DNA of 64,000 bases. Source: Bacteroidota bacterium. Lineage in GTDB: Bacteria; Bacteroidota; Ignavibacteria; OLB7. The stretch spans positions 1-64,000 of the forward strand of contig JAFDZV010000031.1 in assembly GCA_018266795.1 (NCBI GenBank). Direction: 5' to 3'. Below, piece by piece: positions 35,357 to 44,962 of this stretch (position 1 is the stretch's first letter; each line of letters begins with the position of its first letter). The notes below the pieces were generated by a model, which ran no database searches, was not told where the DNA came from, and saw nothing but the letters and a program-made list of their open reading frames with translations. The position numbers were made by a program, and so were the translations under genes.

Positions 35357-35916
35357 TAGGAGAAGATTTTTCTGATCGTGAGTAATGCCGAGCGTACCCT
35401 GGTCTTCACCGTACCCAACGGGATACCCAACTCCTTCGATGCCTCATCCTGAGTATAGCCACGGAAGTAGATCAGATCGATCACTTCCTGCTGCTCCGGC
35501 TTGAGCGCGAGAACGATCTCGCGCAGACCAATACGATCCGAGTCATCTCCTGCTGACGACTGACGATCAACAACATCTACGAGGCTCTCCAGCTCTTGGT
35601 TTTTCAACGTGTTACGATACCCCTTGGACTTGAAGATGTCCAGGGCAATGTTCCTTGCAACGCGAACGAGCCACGTGAAGAGCCGTCCCTTTTCAGGATC
35701 GTATGATTCAAAGTTCCCCCAGACCTTTACCAACGTCTCCTGAAGGGCGTCCTCGGCCAGGTCGTGCGAGCGGAGCAGTCGCTCCAGCACGCCGTATAAT
35801 GCTGGCGCGTAACGATCGTACAGTATCGCGACAGCGCTCCGGTCACGTGCGCGCAACAACGCAACCAGGGCCGATTCGTCGATTGCTCGATCGGTCGATC
35901 TGCTGTTTTCTGCCAT
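35356..35916 (-). CDS. ECF-type sigma factor, SigK-like (module 2)
   Basis: 186 residues, the standard size. Region 2 (AILYDRYAPALYGVLERLLRSHDLAEDALQETLVKVWGNFESYDPEKGRLFTWLVRVARNIALDIFKSKG) and region 4 (LKPEQQEVIDLIYFRGYTQDEASKELGIPLGTVKTRVRSALLTIRKIF) are complete. The W-x-x-F-x-x-Y-D pattern and the RskA-like partner gene put it with the SigK group. The start at 35916 gives the normal N terminus (SRSTDRAIDESALVALLRARD). It belongs to an operon with the anti-sigma gene. Confidence 0.94.
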   Translation of the reverse strand: MAENSRSTDRAIDESALVALLRARDRSAVAILYDRYAPALYGVLERLLRSHDLAEDALQETLVKVWGNFESYDPEKGRLFTWLVRVARNIALDIFKSKGYRNTLKNQELESLVDVVDRQSSAGDDSDRIGLREIVLALKPEQQEVIDLIYFRGYTQDEASKELGIPLGTVKTRVRSALLTIRKIFS

Positions 35917-36268
35917 CAGATTGATCTACGAGGAATAGGCGCGTGCCGATTGCATGCGATGGACGAAGCATGCAATCTTTCTGTGCGGGAACGTCCCGCG
36001 AACGAAGGAGTGTCGATGAGGGTCTGGGAAGGGAGAAACCTACGAAAGCAACCCTAGCATAGCAAGCGTATGAATCGATCGCCCGCACACGGAAGCAGGG
36101 CACCGGCCGTGCGTGCCGCTGCGTCAGGCTATTGCCGACTGCATAAAACGATGCGTGGCGTACCTTGGTACACCACGCATGGAACAATAACGATCCAACC
36201 TGTACGGGCAGGAAATCTGTAGGAGAGACTTCCACCACTGCGCCCAGATGTTCGGCTGCGCTGGCTGG
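35917..36268. other. Spacer upstream of ECF module 2
   Basis: About 350 bases. The left part should hold the module 2 promoter. The right part carries the WD40 gene terminator (36151-36180). No gene seen. Confidence 0.45.
36151..36180 (-). terminator. Intrinsic terminator after the WD40 gene
   Basis: ATGCGTGGCGTAC (36151-36163) folds onto GTACACCACGCAT (36168-36180) with one mismatch and a CTTG loop. On the minus strand it is followed by CGTTTTAT. It lies 90 bases after the stop of the WD40 gene. Confidence 0.68.
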
Positions 36269-38962
36269 TCAGTGCGCCACAACAACACGTTGAACGGCAC
36301 GATTGCTGCCGGTAGCAACTGTCACGAAGTATACACCTGATGCCCACGAGGCCACATCAACATCCATCACACTGGTACCCGCCTCCAGGTTCCGTTCCCC
36401 GATATCGGCAACATGATTGCCCAGCACGTCGTTGACAACCACCTGCACAGGACCGGCCGTACGCAGCGCGACGCTCAGTTGCAGGTTACCGTGCGAGGGA
36501 TTCGGCAGGCACCGCACCTGGATCGCAGCGTGCTGCATTGCCTCACCCGCAACCGAGGCGGACTGATATATCGTCCATACACTGTCGGACACGTCTTCAT
36601 CCATCGGCGAATCCGCAATTCGCCATATGCGTGCGGTGGAATCGTCCGAGGCAGATACGATCCTTGTGTCATCGCTGCTGAAGACAACGTAGTTGACCAT
36701 GTTGGTATGCCCGCTGAGCGTGCGCACCGCAAGACCGGTGGCCGTATCCCATATCACGGCACGGCCGTCCCGCCCTCCCGTAACGATCTTTGAGTCATCA
36801 CTGCTGTAGGCGGCACAGACGATACCGCTGCCCGGCATGCGGAGCAACTTGTCCAGAGCACCCGACGCAACGTTCCAGATTCTGAGGCTGTCGTTGTTTC
36901 CCGCCGTCAGGAGATGTTTGCCATCATGACTGAACTGGATGGAGCGGAGCGGAAACGTATGGGGGAGCACCCGGATGGTTGCACCGGTCGACAGGTTCCA
37001 GATGCGCCCGGTGAAGTCATCACTTGCAACAGCAAGCATCGAACCATCGGGGCTGAACGAGAATGCATTGATCTGATTGGTCTGGCCGAGCAGTGTCTGC
37101 TTCACTGTCCAGGTGCTCGTGTTCCAGATCTTCACACTCCCATCCTTCAAACCGGTGGCCAGGAGAGAACCGTCCGGACTATAGGCAACAGCGGTCACCG
37201 ACGTCGTAAAAAATTTCAGTGTCTGCTGAAGCCCGCCGGCCGCAACAGCCCAGATCTTGACGGTGTGATCGGCGCTTGCGGTAGCAAGCGATTGTCCGCC
37301 CACGTTGAATGCAGTGGAGAGTACCGCACCGGTATGACCGCGCAGTGTGAGATAGAGTGCTCCGCTGTTGGCGTCCCAGATTCGAACGGTGCTGTCTGCA
37401 CTCGCTGTAGCAACAAGGGACACCGCGGGATTGAAGGCGGCCTTCAGCACGCCGTCCGTATGTCCCGTCAATGTCTCGAGACTGTCACGAAGAACCGTCA
37501 CCCGCCCAAGACAGGAGGTGCTTGGCGTTGCCGGTACGGACCACTCATACTGCAGCCCCGATGTTCGTGGTACGATAGTGCGCCAGTTGGACCCGCTGTC
37601 GGTGCTGTATTCCAGGCGAACCGGCAGCTCGGATGACACACCGGCCCATCGAACGATCGAGGTGGAGCCCGGAACGAGAACCTCGCCCCCATTGGGTTGA
37701 AGCAGCACGATGTGCTTCGGCTGCGACGGTCCGATGGAGAACGCCCCATCGGACTTGTCTTGACTCAGCACGGTCTGCGTCACATTCCACAGGCGTCCGA
37801 TCATATCGTTGCCCGCCGTGACCATCCTCGTACCGGCCGCGTTGAACTCTGCCGACCCGACATCCGAGCTGTGTCCGTCCAGTGTCTGAAGCAGCCCTCC
37901 GGTTCCGGCATCCCATATCTTGGTTTTGGAATCGCGCCCGGCCGTCGAAATCACAGTCTGATCGGGATCGTATGTCGCACGCCACACCCAATCCAAATGG
38001 CCGGTTAACGACAGCAGCCGTTGACCCGTGTGTGCGTCCCAGGTGTATGCATTGTTGTCGCGGTCGCCGGTCACAATGAAATTGTCATCCGGACTGTATC
38101 GAACCGAATGCACTACATTGGTGTGGTACAGGGTATCCAGAGGCCTCCAGTCGAGAACGTCCCAGATGATTGCCTGGTTGCTTCGCCCTCCAGTCACCAT
38201 GCGGCTTGCATCGCTGTTGAAAGTTACCGTATACAGTCCCTTTGGATCCGCGAGAAGAACCCGTTCCTGCGTCCAGGTCGTCGTGTTCCAGATTCGGACC
38301 GTGCCGTCCTCGCTGGCGCTGGCAAGGTGTTCTCCATCCGGAGTGAATGTGACATACTCCACGTCGTTGGTATGCCCACTCAACACGTGAAGTTGCGTGC
38401 CCGTAGCTGCATCCCAGATGCGAACGGTGCGATCGGCGGAACCGGTGGCGATCAACCTGTCATCAGGGCTGTACGATGTCCAGAAAACATCTTCCTCATG
38501 CCCTGTCAACGTTCGTATGTACTCCCCGGTAAGGCCATCCCAGATTCTCACGGTATTGTCATCGCTCGACGTTGCTGCCTGATGGCCGCTCGAACTGAAG
38601 GATGCCGAGTTGATCCAGCCTGTATGTCCATTGAGGACAACCGAATTGCCAACCACGCTGCGCAACTCGGTTGCTCGAATTCTGCAGTTGGTACTGTACT
38701 CATCGGGAACAGTCCATGCATACTCACCGCCGGTTGCATGCCGCGATATAAGGATCCAGGTGAGGCCGTCGTCGGTTGTATACTCCAGACGTACAGCGCG
38801 CGCCAGGGGAACTCCGGACCACTTGATCGTGACCGTGGATCCGGCCTCCAATGTCTCGGAACCGTTCGGATAAAGGATCTGAACGCTGTTCTGTGCGTGA
38901 AGCGAGGCAAGGGCAAGCCATTGCAGGACAATGATCGCTGGGAGGAGGAATGAACGCACCAT
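36269..38962 (-). CDS. Secreted double seven-repeat WD40 protein with T9SS C-terminal domain
   Basis: 897 residues. A signal peptide (MVRSFLLPAIIVLQWLALASLHAQ) is followed by an Ig-like domain (VQILYPNGSETLEAGSTVTIKWSG ... YTTDDGLTW). Seven WD40 repeats come next (LNGHTGWINSASFS...VRIWD and on), then a second Ig-like domain (LLQPNGGEVLVPGSTSIVRWAG ... STDSGSNW), a second run of seven WD40 repeats (LTGHTDGVLKAAFN...VRIWD to STARIWR), and a T9SS sorting domain (CLPNPSHGNLQLSVALRTAGPVQVVV ... GVYFVTVATGSNRAVQRVVV). Two complete beta-propellers are therefore expected, each preceded by an Ig-like domain. Such proteins usually act as scaffolds; no catalytic motif is visible. Surface location follows from the sorting signal. 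Confidence 0.9.
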   Translation of the reverse strand: MVRSFLLPAIIVLQWLALASLHAQNSVQILYPNGSETLEAGSTVTIKWSGVPLARAVRLEYTTDDGLTWILISRHATGGEYAWTVPDEYSTNCRIRATELRSVVGNSVVLNGHTGWINSASFSSSGHQAATSSDDNTVRIWDGLTGEYIRTLTGHEEDVFWTSYSPDDRLIATGSADRTVRIWDAATGTQLHVLSGHTNDVEYVTFTPDGEHLASASEDGTVRIWNTTTWTQERVLLADPKGLYTVTFNSDASRMVTGGRSNQAIIWDVLDWRPLDTLYHTNVVHSVRYSPDDNFIVTGDRDNNAYTWDAHTGQRLLSLTGHLDWVWRATYDPDQTVISTAGRDSKTKIWDAGTGGLLQTLDGHSSDVGSAEFNAAGTRMVTAGNDMIGRLWNVTQTVLSQDKSDGAFSIGPSQPKHIVLLQPNGGEVLVPGSTSIVRWAGVSSELPVRLEYSTDSGSNWRTIVPRTSGLQYEWSVPATPSTSCLGRVTVLRDSLETLTGHTDGVLKAAFNPAVSLVATASADSTVRIWDANSGALYLTLRGHTGAVLSTAFNVGGQSLATASADHTVKIWAVAAGGLQQTLKFFTTSVTAVAYSPDGSLLATGLKDGSVKIWNTSTWTVKQTLLGQTNQINAFSFSPDGSMLAVASDDFTGRIWNLSTGATIRVLPHTFPLRSIQFSHDGKHLLTAGNNDSLRIWNVASGALDKLLRMPGSGIVCAAYSSDDSKIVTGGRDGRAVIWDTATGLAVRTLSGHTNMVNYVVFSSDDTRIVSASDDSTARIWRIADSPMDEDVSDSVWTIYQSASVAGEAMQHAAIQVRCLPNPSHGNLQLSVALRTAGPVQVVVNDVLGNHVADIGERNLEAGTSVMDVDVASWASGVYFVTVATGSNRAVQRVVVAH

Positions 38963-39165
38963 GAGCGTACCTGGTTATGATTGTCTGTTGTGCAGCACAA
39001 CGTTGTAAGACAGCAAACACCGCACGACTCGAATAGTCTCAGCAATCGCTCGCAGGCAGAATGGATGCGTTGCACGCGTTGCAAAACTGGTGGGCAGTCG
39101 CGATTCCTGGCAGGGCGTAACCGCAATCGGCCATCCGATACAGATGGCCCTGCGTCCGGTTTGCG

Positions 39166-39909
39166 CTACATGAGAAGCCGGTCCAATGTTTCGGCAACTT
39201 CGTTCCAGTGATGCATCACCGCGTCGGCAGTTGTGGCTTCCTCGGCGTACTTGTGCGGCGATTCAACTCCGCGATAGAGGATCGCCTTCATGCCGACTCC
39301 CTTTGCGCCCGCAATGTCCGTACGCTCCAGATCGCCGATATGAACGGCGCCGTCCGCCCCGGCGCCAAGCGCTTCGAGTGCGAGACGGAATGCATCCGGG
39401 TGCGGCTTCGCAACACCGGTCTCGTCGCTGAAGATGAACGCATCGAAATACTGCGCCACGTTGTTGAGTTCCATCAACTCGCGCAGTACGGAACCGGGCG
39501 AGAACGCGGTGTCCGAGATGAGCGCAAGCCTGGCTCGTGATGCAAGCCGGGCCAGCGCTGCGGCGGCACCCGGCAACAACATCGGCGGGTGTTCCAGCAC
39601 ACCGCGCGAGAAATCCGCAGCAACGGCATCCAGCACTTGCTCGCGGAGTTGGATACCGGCCCTACGGCATATCTCGCGAACAAGCTCCGGTGAGGTAGGC
39701 GTACGATGGTGCTCCAGCCACTGCACATCGAAGTATGCCCAGATAGATCGGTACGCCTCCTCGAGTTGTTCGGCCGATGCGCCGTATCCGGCGTCTGCAG
39801 CAGCGGCCATCAGCGCGGCACGCCGCGCATCGTTACGTACAACGCCGCCGCTTGAGTCGAAGATGGTGTTCCAGAAGTCGATCGTGACTACGGTCGTCGG
39901 ATTCGGCAT
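39166..39909 (-). CDS. HAD-superfamily hydrolase
   Basis: 247 residues, cytoplasmic. Motif I reads VVTIDFWNTIFDSS: the nucleophile Asp is present, but the usual DxD acid/base Asp is replaced by Trp (DFWNT instead of DFDGT), a variant known in some HAD branches. A C1-type helical cap (~25-100) follows. Motif II is in LALISDTAFSPGS, motif III is the Lys of DETGVAKPHPDAF, and motif IV is HIGDLERTDIAGAKGVGM. The substrate cannot be given. Its start lies 16 bases after the sbcC stop on the same strand, so it is likely co-transcribed with sbcDC. An in-frame Met at 39948 would overlap sbcC. Confidence 0.85.
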   Translation of the reverse strand: MPNPTTVVTIDFWNTIFDSSGGVVRNDARRAALMAAAADAGYGASAEQLEEAYRSIWAYFDVQWLEHHRTPTSPELVREICRRAGIQLREQVLDAVAADFSRGVLEHPPMLLPGAAAALARLASRARLALISDTAFSPGSVLRELMELNNVAQYFDAFIFSDETGVAKPHPDAFRLALEALGAGADGAVHIGDLERTDIAGAKGVGMKAILYRGVESPHKYAEEATTADAVMHHWNEVAETLDRLLM

Positions 39910-39925
39910 GGAGGGTGAGCCATGG

Positions 39926-42900
39926 TTATGCAAGCTCGAACCGCACACGCGTGCCGGCTACGTCGCTTGCTGGTGAGACAATGAGACGCCGCGCGATTCG
40001 TTCGCGCAGCTGGGAAACATGCGATATCACTCCGATGGCCCGATGCTCCGAGCGAACCCGCTCGAGCGAGTTCATCACCGTCTCCAACAGATCGTTGTCG
40101 AGCGTTCCGAACCCTTCATCGAGGAAGAAGAACTCCAGCGGGGCGTGCCCGGTCTGAACCGTATCGGAGAGCGCCAGCGCCAACGAGAGCGACACCAGAA
40201 AGGTCTCCCCACCCGAGAGCGATGCGGGAGCTCGTTCGCCCCCATCATTGGCATGATCGCGGATGATGAAGCCCTCCTTCGGGCGGGCGAGCACTTCGAA
40301 GCGTCCCCCGGTCAGCATGGAAAGCTGCAGCGACGCACGACGGCATACCTCCGCGAGACGTTCGTTCGCCAGATATTCGATGAACCCGTTCCCACGCAGG
40401 TACTTGACGAGTTGTTCGGCCGTAACCTTACCTTCAAGGCTCAGGATGTCCTCGTTCCGAACGGCTTTCCATTCCACATTCTTCTCCCGGCAGACGCGAA
40501 GCGTTTCCTGAGCGCCGCCGTATCGCTGCTGAGCCTCGTCGAAGAACCGAGAGGCCTCGGCCAATTCGTTCCGGTGATGCTCCACAGTCGCGCTCTCGGC
40601 AGAACGTCCGCCGATCTCCGCCTCCAGAATATCCATCCGCCGGCGCTCCGATTCCAACGCAGCATCGAGTTCCGAAGCTTCCCTGCGTAATCCCCGCAGC
40701 GCATCGGCTTCGAGAGCATATCGTTCAGCCTCGCCGGGATCGGAGAACCCTGCCGCGGCAAGCGCGGCCGCGCAGGAACGATCGGCCTCGTCGCGGGCCT
40801 TCTCCTCGCGGCACAGATCGTTCCAACAATCCTCCAGCCGATGGCGCGCCGTTGCCAGACTGCTTCGCGACTCCTCGTACTTCTGCCGCGCCGCCTCATG
40901 CTCGCTCCTCACACGTTCACGCTCTCGCTGCCTCACGGCAATCGCACCATCCACTGTGATCCCGGCCTGCCGCTCGCTCGGAGGAACAACCTCCTCCCAT
41001 CGATTCTTCAGGTCGAGCGTCATCCGTTCGATCTCCTCACTCAGAAGACGTTCCTCGGCCCCCGCAGAGTCGCCGGCGTTCCGCAGCAGGCGCAGGTCAG
41101 CTTCCATCAGCTCGCCCTCTTCCATCCGCTCGCGAAGCCGATTGCGCGCATCATCGCGACGGCGCTCGATCTCCGCGGTTGTGCGATCCCGGTCGCGCAG
41201 CGAACGCAGGTCCGCTTCGATGAGATCGATCGAGCGCCCGGCTGCATGCGGAGCAATCACGGCAAGCACCTCGTCGAGACCGCGACGTCGTTCCGCGAGC
41301 TCGCGGTTCAGAGCACTCTCCCGGGCGGTGACCATGCCCTCCTCCGCTGCAAGACGGGCAACGGTCTGTGCGGCTTCGGTGCGCGCGGACTCCGCACGTT
41401 GCAGACCCTCCTCCGCAAGGGCAACTGCTCTCTCCGTTCTCTGCAGATGCTCGCGAGCCGCCGTTCCCTTCCCCAGAACCGCCTGCAGCCGGCCACGCAG
41501 GTCATCTGCCGTATCGACTGCTGGTTCGAGCCGAAGGCCGGCAAGCGCGGCGGCAATTGCCATCTCGGCCGCCTCGCGCCGCGTGTGCAGACGTTCCCCC
41601 TCGCATGCGGCGTCATTCACCTCGCGCTGTGCGACATCGGCGGCACGCTCGCAGCCGCGGAGAGCTGTCTCGCATGCGGCAAGACGCGCCTGCGCGGAGA
41701 GGACATCTGCATCGGAGGCCTGAAGGCGAACCGCCGCTTCGGGATCCGGCTGATGCGGGTGCGGGTGTTCGTACGAGCCGCAGAGCGGGCAGGCCTCACC
41801 GTCGTGCAGATCGGCGCCGAGCATCGTGAGCGAGAACGTACGCCGAAGCAGCTCGCGGTCGGCTACAGCCGCTGCGTGCAACCGGGATGCGGCATCGAAC
41901 ACATCACGAGCGGCCTCCAGTTGTTTCGCTGCCGCGGCGGCGCCGCGATGAGCTGTTGCCAGGCGTGCAGCCAATGCTGCAACCTCTCCTTCCTGTGCGG
42001 CGATCTCCTGTTCGGGAGCGCGTATCTCCGCAAGCACACTCCGGATAACCCCATGCTGTTCGAGCAGGGCGTCCACCTCTCCTCGTGCTGCATGTACCGC
42101 CTCTCTGGCATGCAGAAGTGCAGTCCGTGCAGCCAGGGATTCCCCTTCGCTTGCGCCCGCACGTTCGGCGACGGTGGCGCTCTCCGTACGAATGCGCTCC
42201 ATCTCGGCGGCCGTCGCGGCGGCCTCCACTTCAACCTTCTGAAGCTCGCGGATCGCCGTATGATGACGCTCGATCGCGAGCTCCAGCTCCGCCGTGGCTG
42301 CGCGCGCATCCGCGGTCATTGCGTTCTCATGTAACTGACGCTCGATCCCGGCAAGCTCCTCCTCGAGGACGGCCACATCGCTCGCATGCCTGCTCCTCTG
42401 CTCTTCGGCATCCTTCACCGCGGCATGCTTCAAGGCAGCTGCTGCCGATAGTGTCTCCAGCCGTACCCGCTGAGACTGCAGCGCCGCCTTCCCCTCCCTG
42501 AGCGCCTCGAGCCGGAGAAGCTCCTCCCCCAGCGGCTCGTGCCTGGCTGCGTAGCGCTCCTCCGCGGTGCGAAACAGCGGGAGCAGGTGGTCCAGCTCCT
42601 TCTCGGCCCGATCCTTCACATCGCGAGCTTCGGCGTAACGCGTCTCTGCCGCCGCGTAGCGCGCGCGCGCTGCGGCAAGCATCGCGATGTCCGAGTTCAC
42701 CGACGCGCTGCGCTCGGCAAGGTGTATGCGTTCCTGCATATCCGCCAGCCGTTCGGCATCCAGCCGGCGGGAACCGGAACGGTCCTGCAGCATCGTCCGT
42801 TCGGTGATCAACGCGAGGAGAGCGGATGCATGTTCGAAATCCGCGGAGGCACGGTCGCGACGCGAGCGAGCCTCCTCCACGGCAGTTGCCGCCGCCGCAA

Positions 42901-43570
42901 CGCCTGCCTCTGCCGCAGCGAGCGCATCATCATCATATCCCCGTAACTCGAGCAGCCGGGCCTCAACCTCTGTCCGTTTCCTCTCGAAGGCATCCGATCG
43001 CTCCTTCAGAAGCATGTTCAACCGGAAGCCGAGATCCTGCAGGCCGAACAGCCGCTCCAGCACAGCACCGCGAGCACGCGTCTCCAGCGAGAGGAATTCA
43101 GCAAACGCTCCCTGCGGCAATACCACGGCACGCTGGAAGTCATCATGATTGATCCCCACGATATCCTGTATCATCTCCCGCACCTCACCGATCTTCTCGG
43201 CCTTCGGGATCATCTCACCATGTTCTTCACAGAGCAGGCGAACCGATCGCGTCTCCACGCCGCCGGTCCTGTTCCGCGCCAGCCGGCGTTCAACCGTGTA
43301 GCGCCGCTGGTTTGCCGCAATGCCACTGCTGAAGCTGAATCCAACATGGCAGGTCCGCTCCGCCATGTTGATGATTCCGCCGGTCCCTCCGGGTGCACGC
43401 CGCACCTTTCCATAGAGTGCGAGAGTGATGGCGTCAAGAATGGTGGACTTGCCACTTCCGGTCGGACCGAAAATGCCGAACAGGCCATCCTTGAGGAGCT
43501 CGTTGAACGGGATCGTCGTGGATTGCCGGAAGCTGTTGAGTCCTGCTATCTGAAGTGTCAGCGGTTTCAT
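39926..43570 (-). CDS. sbcC: Exonuclease subunit SbcC (Rad50-like)
   Basis: 1214-residue SMC-like ATPase. Walker A is GPTGSGKST near 35-43. Long coiled coils on both sides of a zinc hook (CPLC near 593-596, in DGEACPLCGSYEHPH) fit the Rad50/SbcC pattern. The signature LSGGETFLVSLSLALALSD (~1115) and Walker B FFFLDEGFGTLD (~1145) close the second ATPase half. With SbcD it makes a complex that opens DNA hairpins and trims blocked ends. The start was set at 43570 (MKPLTLQIAGLNSF), the normal family start. sbcD lies 159 bases upstream on the same strand, an order common to the pair. Confidence 0.95.
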   Translation of the reverse strand: MKPLTLQIAGLNSFRQSTTIPFNELLKDGLFGIFGPTGSGKSTILDAITLALYGKVRRAPGGTGGIINMAERTCHVGFSFSSGIAANQRRYTVERRLARNRTGGVETRSVRLLCEEHGEMIPKAEKIGEVREMIQDIVGINHDDFQRAVVLPQGAFAEFLSLETRARGAVLERLFGLQDLGFRLNMLLKERSDAFERKRTEVEARLLELRGYDDDALAAAEAGVAAAATAVEEARSRRDRASADFEHASALLALITERTMLQDRSGSRRLDAERLADMQERIHLAERSASVNSDIAMLAAARARYAAAETRYAEARDVKDRAEKELDHLLPLFRTAEERYAARHEPLGEELLRLEALREGKAALQSQRVRLETLSAAAALKHAAVKDAEEQRSRHASDVAVLEEELAGIERQLHENAMTADARAATAELELAIERHHTAIRELQKVEVEAAATAAEMERIRTESATVAERAGASEGESLAARTALLHAREAVHAARGEVDALLEQHGVIRSVLAEIRAPEQEIAAQEGEVAALAARLATAHRGAAAAAKQLEAARDVFDAASRLHAAAVADRELLRRTFSLTMLGADLHDGEACPLCGSYEHPHPHQPDPEAAVRLQASDADVLSAQARLAACETALRGCERAADVAQREVNDAACEGERLHTRREAAEMAIAAALAGLRLEPAVDTADDLRGRLQAVLGKGTAAREHLQRTERAVALAEEGLQRAESARTEAAQTVARLAAEEGMVTARESALNRELAERRRGLDEVLAVIAPHAAGRSIDLIEADLRSLRDRDRTTAEIERRRDDARNRLRERMEEGELMEADLRLLRNAGDSAGAEERLLSEEIERMTLDLKNRWEEVVPPSERQAGITVDGAIAVRQRERERVRSEHEAARQKYEESRSSLATARHRLEDCWNDLCREEKARDEADRSCAAALAAAGFSDPGEAERYALEADALRGLRREASELDAALESERRRMDILEAEIGGRSAESATVEHHRNELAEASRFFDEAQQRYGGAQETLRVCREKNVEWKAVRNEDILSLEGKVTAEQLVKYLRGNGFIEYLANERLAEVCRRASLQLSMLTGGRFEVLARPKEGFIIRDHANDGGERAPASLSGGETFLVSLSLALALSDTVQTGHAPLEFFFLDEGFGTLDNDLLETVMNSLERVRSEHRAIGVISHVSQLRERIARRLIVSPASDVAGTRVRFELA

Positions 43571-43729
43571 GGTATACCGGCATCGCCTCACTGTCTCCAT
43601 CGGAAACGGCTGCATGGTGCGGCCTTCGGGCCGCGCAGCGTCATGCGTTGGAGGCTTCTGGCGGATGGGATAACGGGGGAAGAGAAATACTCTCGGAGTC
43701 CGATCACGGAGCCGTGATTCTACTGCAAC
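43571..43729. other. Spacer between sbcD and sbcC
   Basis: 159 bases without a gene. It contains a small inverted repeat around ATCACGGAGCCGTGAT, too short to call a terminator. The gap is wider than in many organisms, where the two genes touch, so sbcC may have its own promoter. Confidence 0.35.
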
Positions 43730-44962
43730 TCACGGCTCTGCATCCGGCTGCGTTTCATTCGACGCTGCAAGCTCGAGAAAGAGTCGCATCACCGATTCGT
43801 TGCACGGCTCGCTGAAGCTCATCGCAACGAATGCACGGAACTGTTCCTCCAACGTGAGCGCAGAGGAACTGCGGTTCTCCGCCACATCGGACGATGAGTT
43901 GTAGAGTGTGAGACACTGGAATATTTCGGGATGCCGGCTCTTCAGCGTATGCAGGTAATCCAGAGGAAGCGGGGCATCCAGCTCGAGCGTGATGTTGTGC
44001 CAGTCGTTCGAAGTGGAGCGCGCAAGACGTTCCTCCAGTTGCGCGGTGCTGCTTGCCGTCCATCGATGCAGGCGCCGGCCGGCACTGAGAGGGATAATGC
44101 GATGTGCGGCACGCGGCCCCTCGAACTCGACAACGGTAACGGACTTCTCCTGTCCCGCCTCGCTGAAGCTGTATTGCAGTATCGAGCCGGAGTAGCGCAG
44201 CGGCGTCTCCTGGCGCGCGGTCATCGATTGCTCCCGATGAAGGTGGCCCAACGCCACATAACCGGCGGTATGCGGAAAACTCGATGCGTTCACCGCGTAG
44301 GCGCCGCCAACCGATACATCGCGCTCCGAGTCGCTCTGCTCACCTCCTCGTACAAAGAGATGGGTGGCCACCATGTTTGCCTCGCCGGGAATAAAGCGGC
44401 GCGCCTGCTCCTCCAGAAATCCACTGACTCGTTGATTGTAATCCGAGGAGAGCCGTTCCTCATCGGAGAAGTCAACGGTCAACAGTTCGCGCAGTCTGGA
44501 CTCCGAAGGATATGGAAGCGCGAGCACGCTCAGCGGACGGTTCGATCGCGGCATACGGAGTCGTACGAACGATGGAGCGGACTCCACACATGCCACACGG
44601 TCGCTGCCGGCATCGTAGAGCGCAGGCGTATCCTTCGGGTATCCGATTGTTGTGATGCCCAGCGCGCGAGCATAGGGATTGGAGGCGATAAGGCGGTCCG
44701 GGCTGTCGTGATTGCCCGCAATCACAAGCACTGCGCGGCGCCCGCCGTCGGCAAGCCGGGTCATTGTCCGGTAGAACAGCGCCTCCGACTCCGCGGGTGG
44801 GTTGTACGTATCGAAGACATCCCCCGCAATCAGAATCCCATCCACAGCCTCCTCCTCCGCAATCTTCACGATCTCGTCCATCACCGCAACCTGTTCCTCG
44901 TGGCGGCTGCGTCCGTCCAGGCGGCGTCCGAGGTGCCAATCTGCTGTATGGAGTATGCGCAT
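43730..44962 (-). CDS. sbcD: Exonuclease subunit SbcD (Mre11-like)
   Basis: 410 residues. The calcineurin-like phosphoesterase motifs are in order: MRILHTADWHLGRRLDGRSR (first Asp/His), GILIAGDVFDTYNP, VLVIAGNHDSPDR, ATHLFVRGG and ALGHLHREQ. These bind two Mn ions for 3'-5' exonuclease and endonuclease activity. The C-terminal ~130 residues form the capping domain that contacts SbcC and are less conserved. The start codon is the first Met of the conserved block. Confidence 0.95.
   Translation of the reverse strand: MRILHTADWHLGRRLDGRSRHEEQVAVMDEIVKIAEEEAVDGILIAGDVFDTYNPPAESEALFYRTMTRLADGGRRAVLVIAGNHDSPDRLIASNPYARALGITTIGYPKDTPALYDAGSDRVACVESAPSFVRLRMPRSNRPLSVLALPYPSESRLRELLTVDFSDEERLSSDYNQRVSGFLEEQARRFIPGEANMVATHLFVRGGEQSDSERDVSVGGAYAVNASSFPHTAGYVALGHLHREQSMTARQETPLRYSGSILQYSFSEAGQEKSVTVVEFEGPRAAHRIIPLSAGRRLHRWTASSTAQLEERLARSTSNDWHNITLELDAPLPLDYLHTLKSRHPEIFQCLTLYNSSSDVAENRSSSALTLEEQFRAFVAMSFSEPCNESVMRLFLELAASNETQPDAEP

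Noticed and set aside
40841-42334. Long plus-strand open frame opposite sbcC
   Set aside because: SbcC with Walker motifs and zinc hook occupies the minus strand. The frame has scattered Cys and no family pattern.
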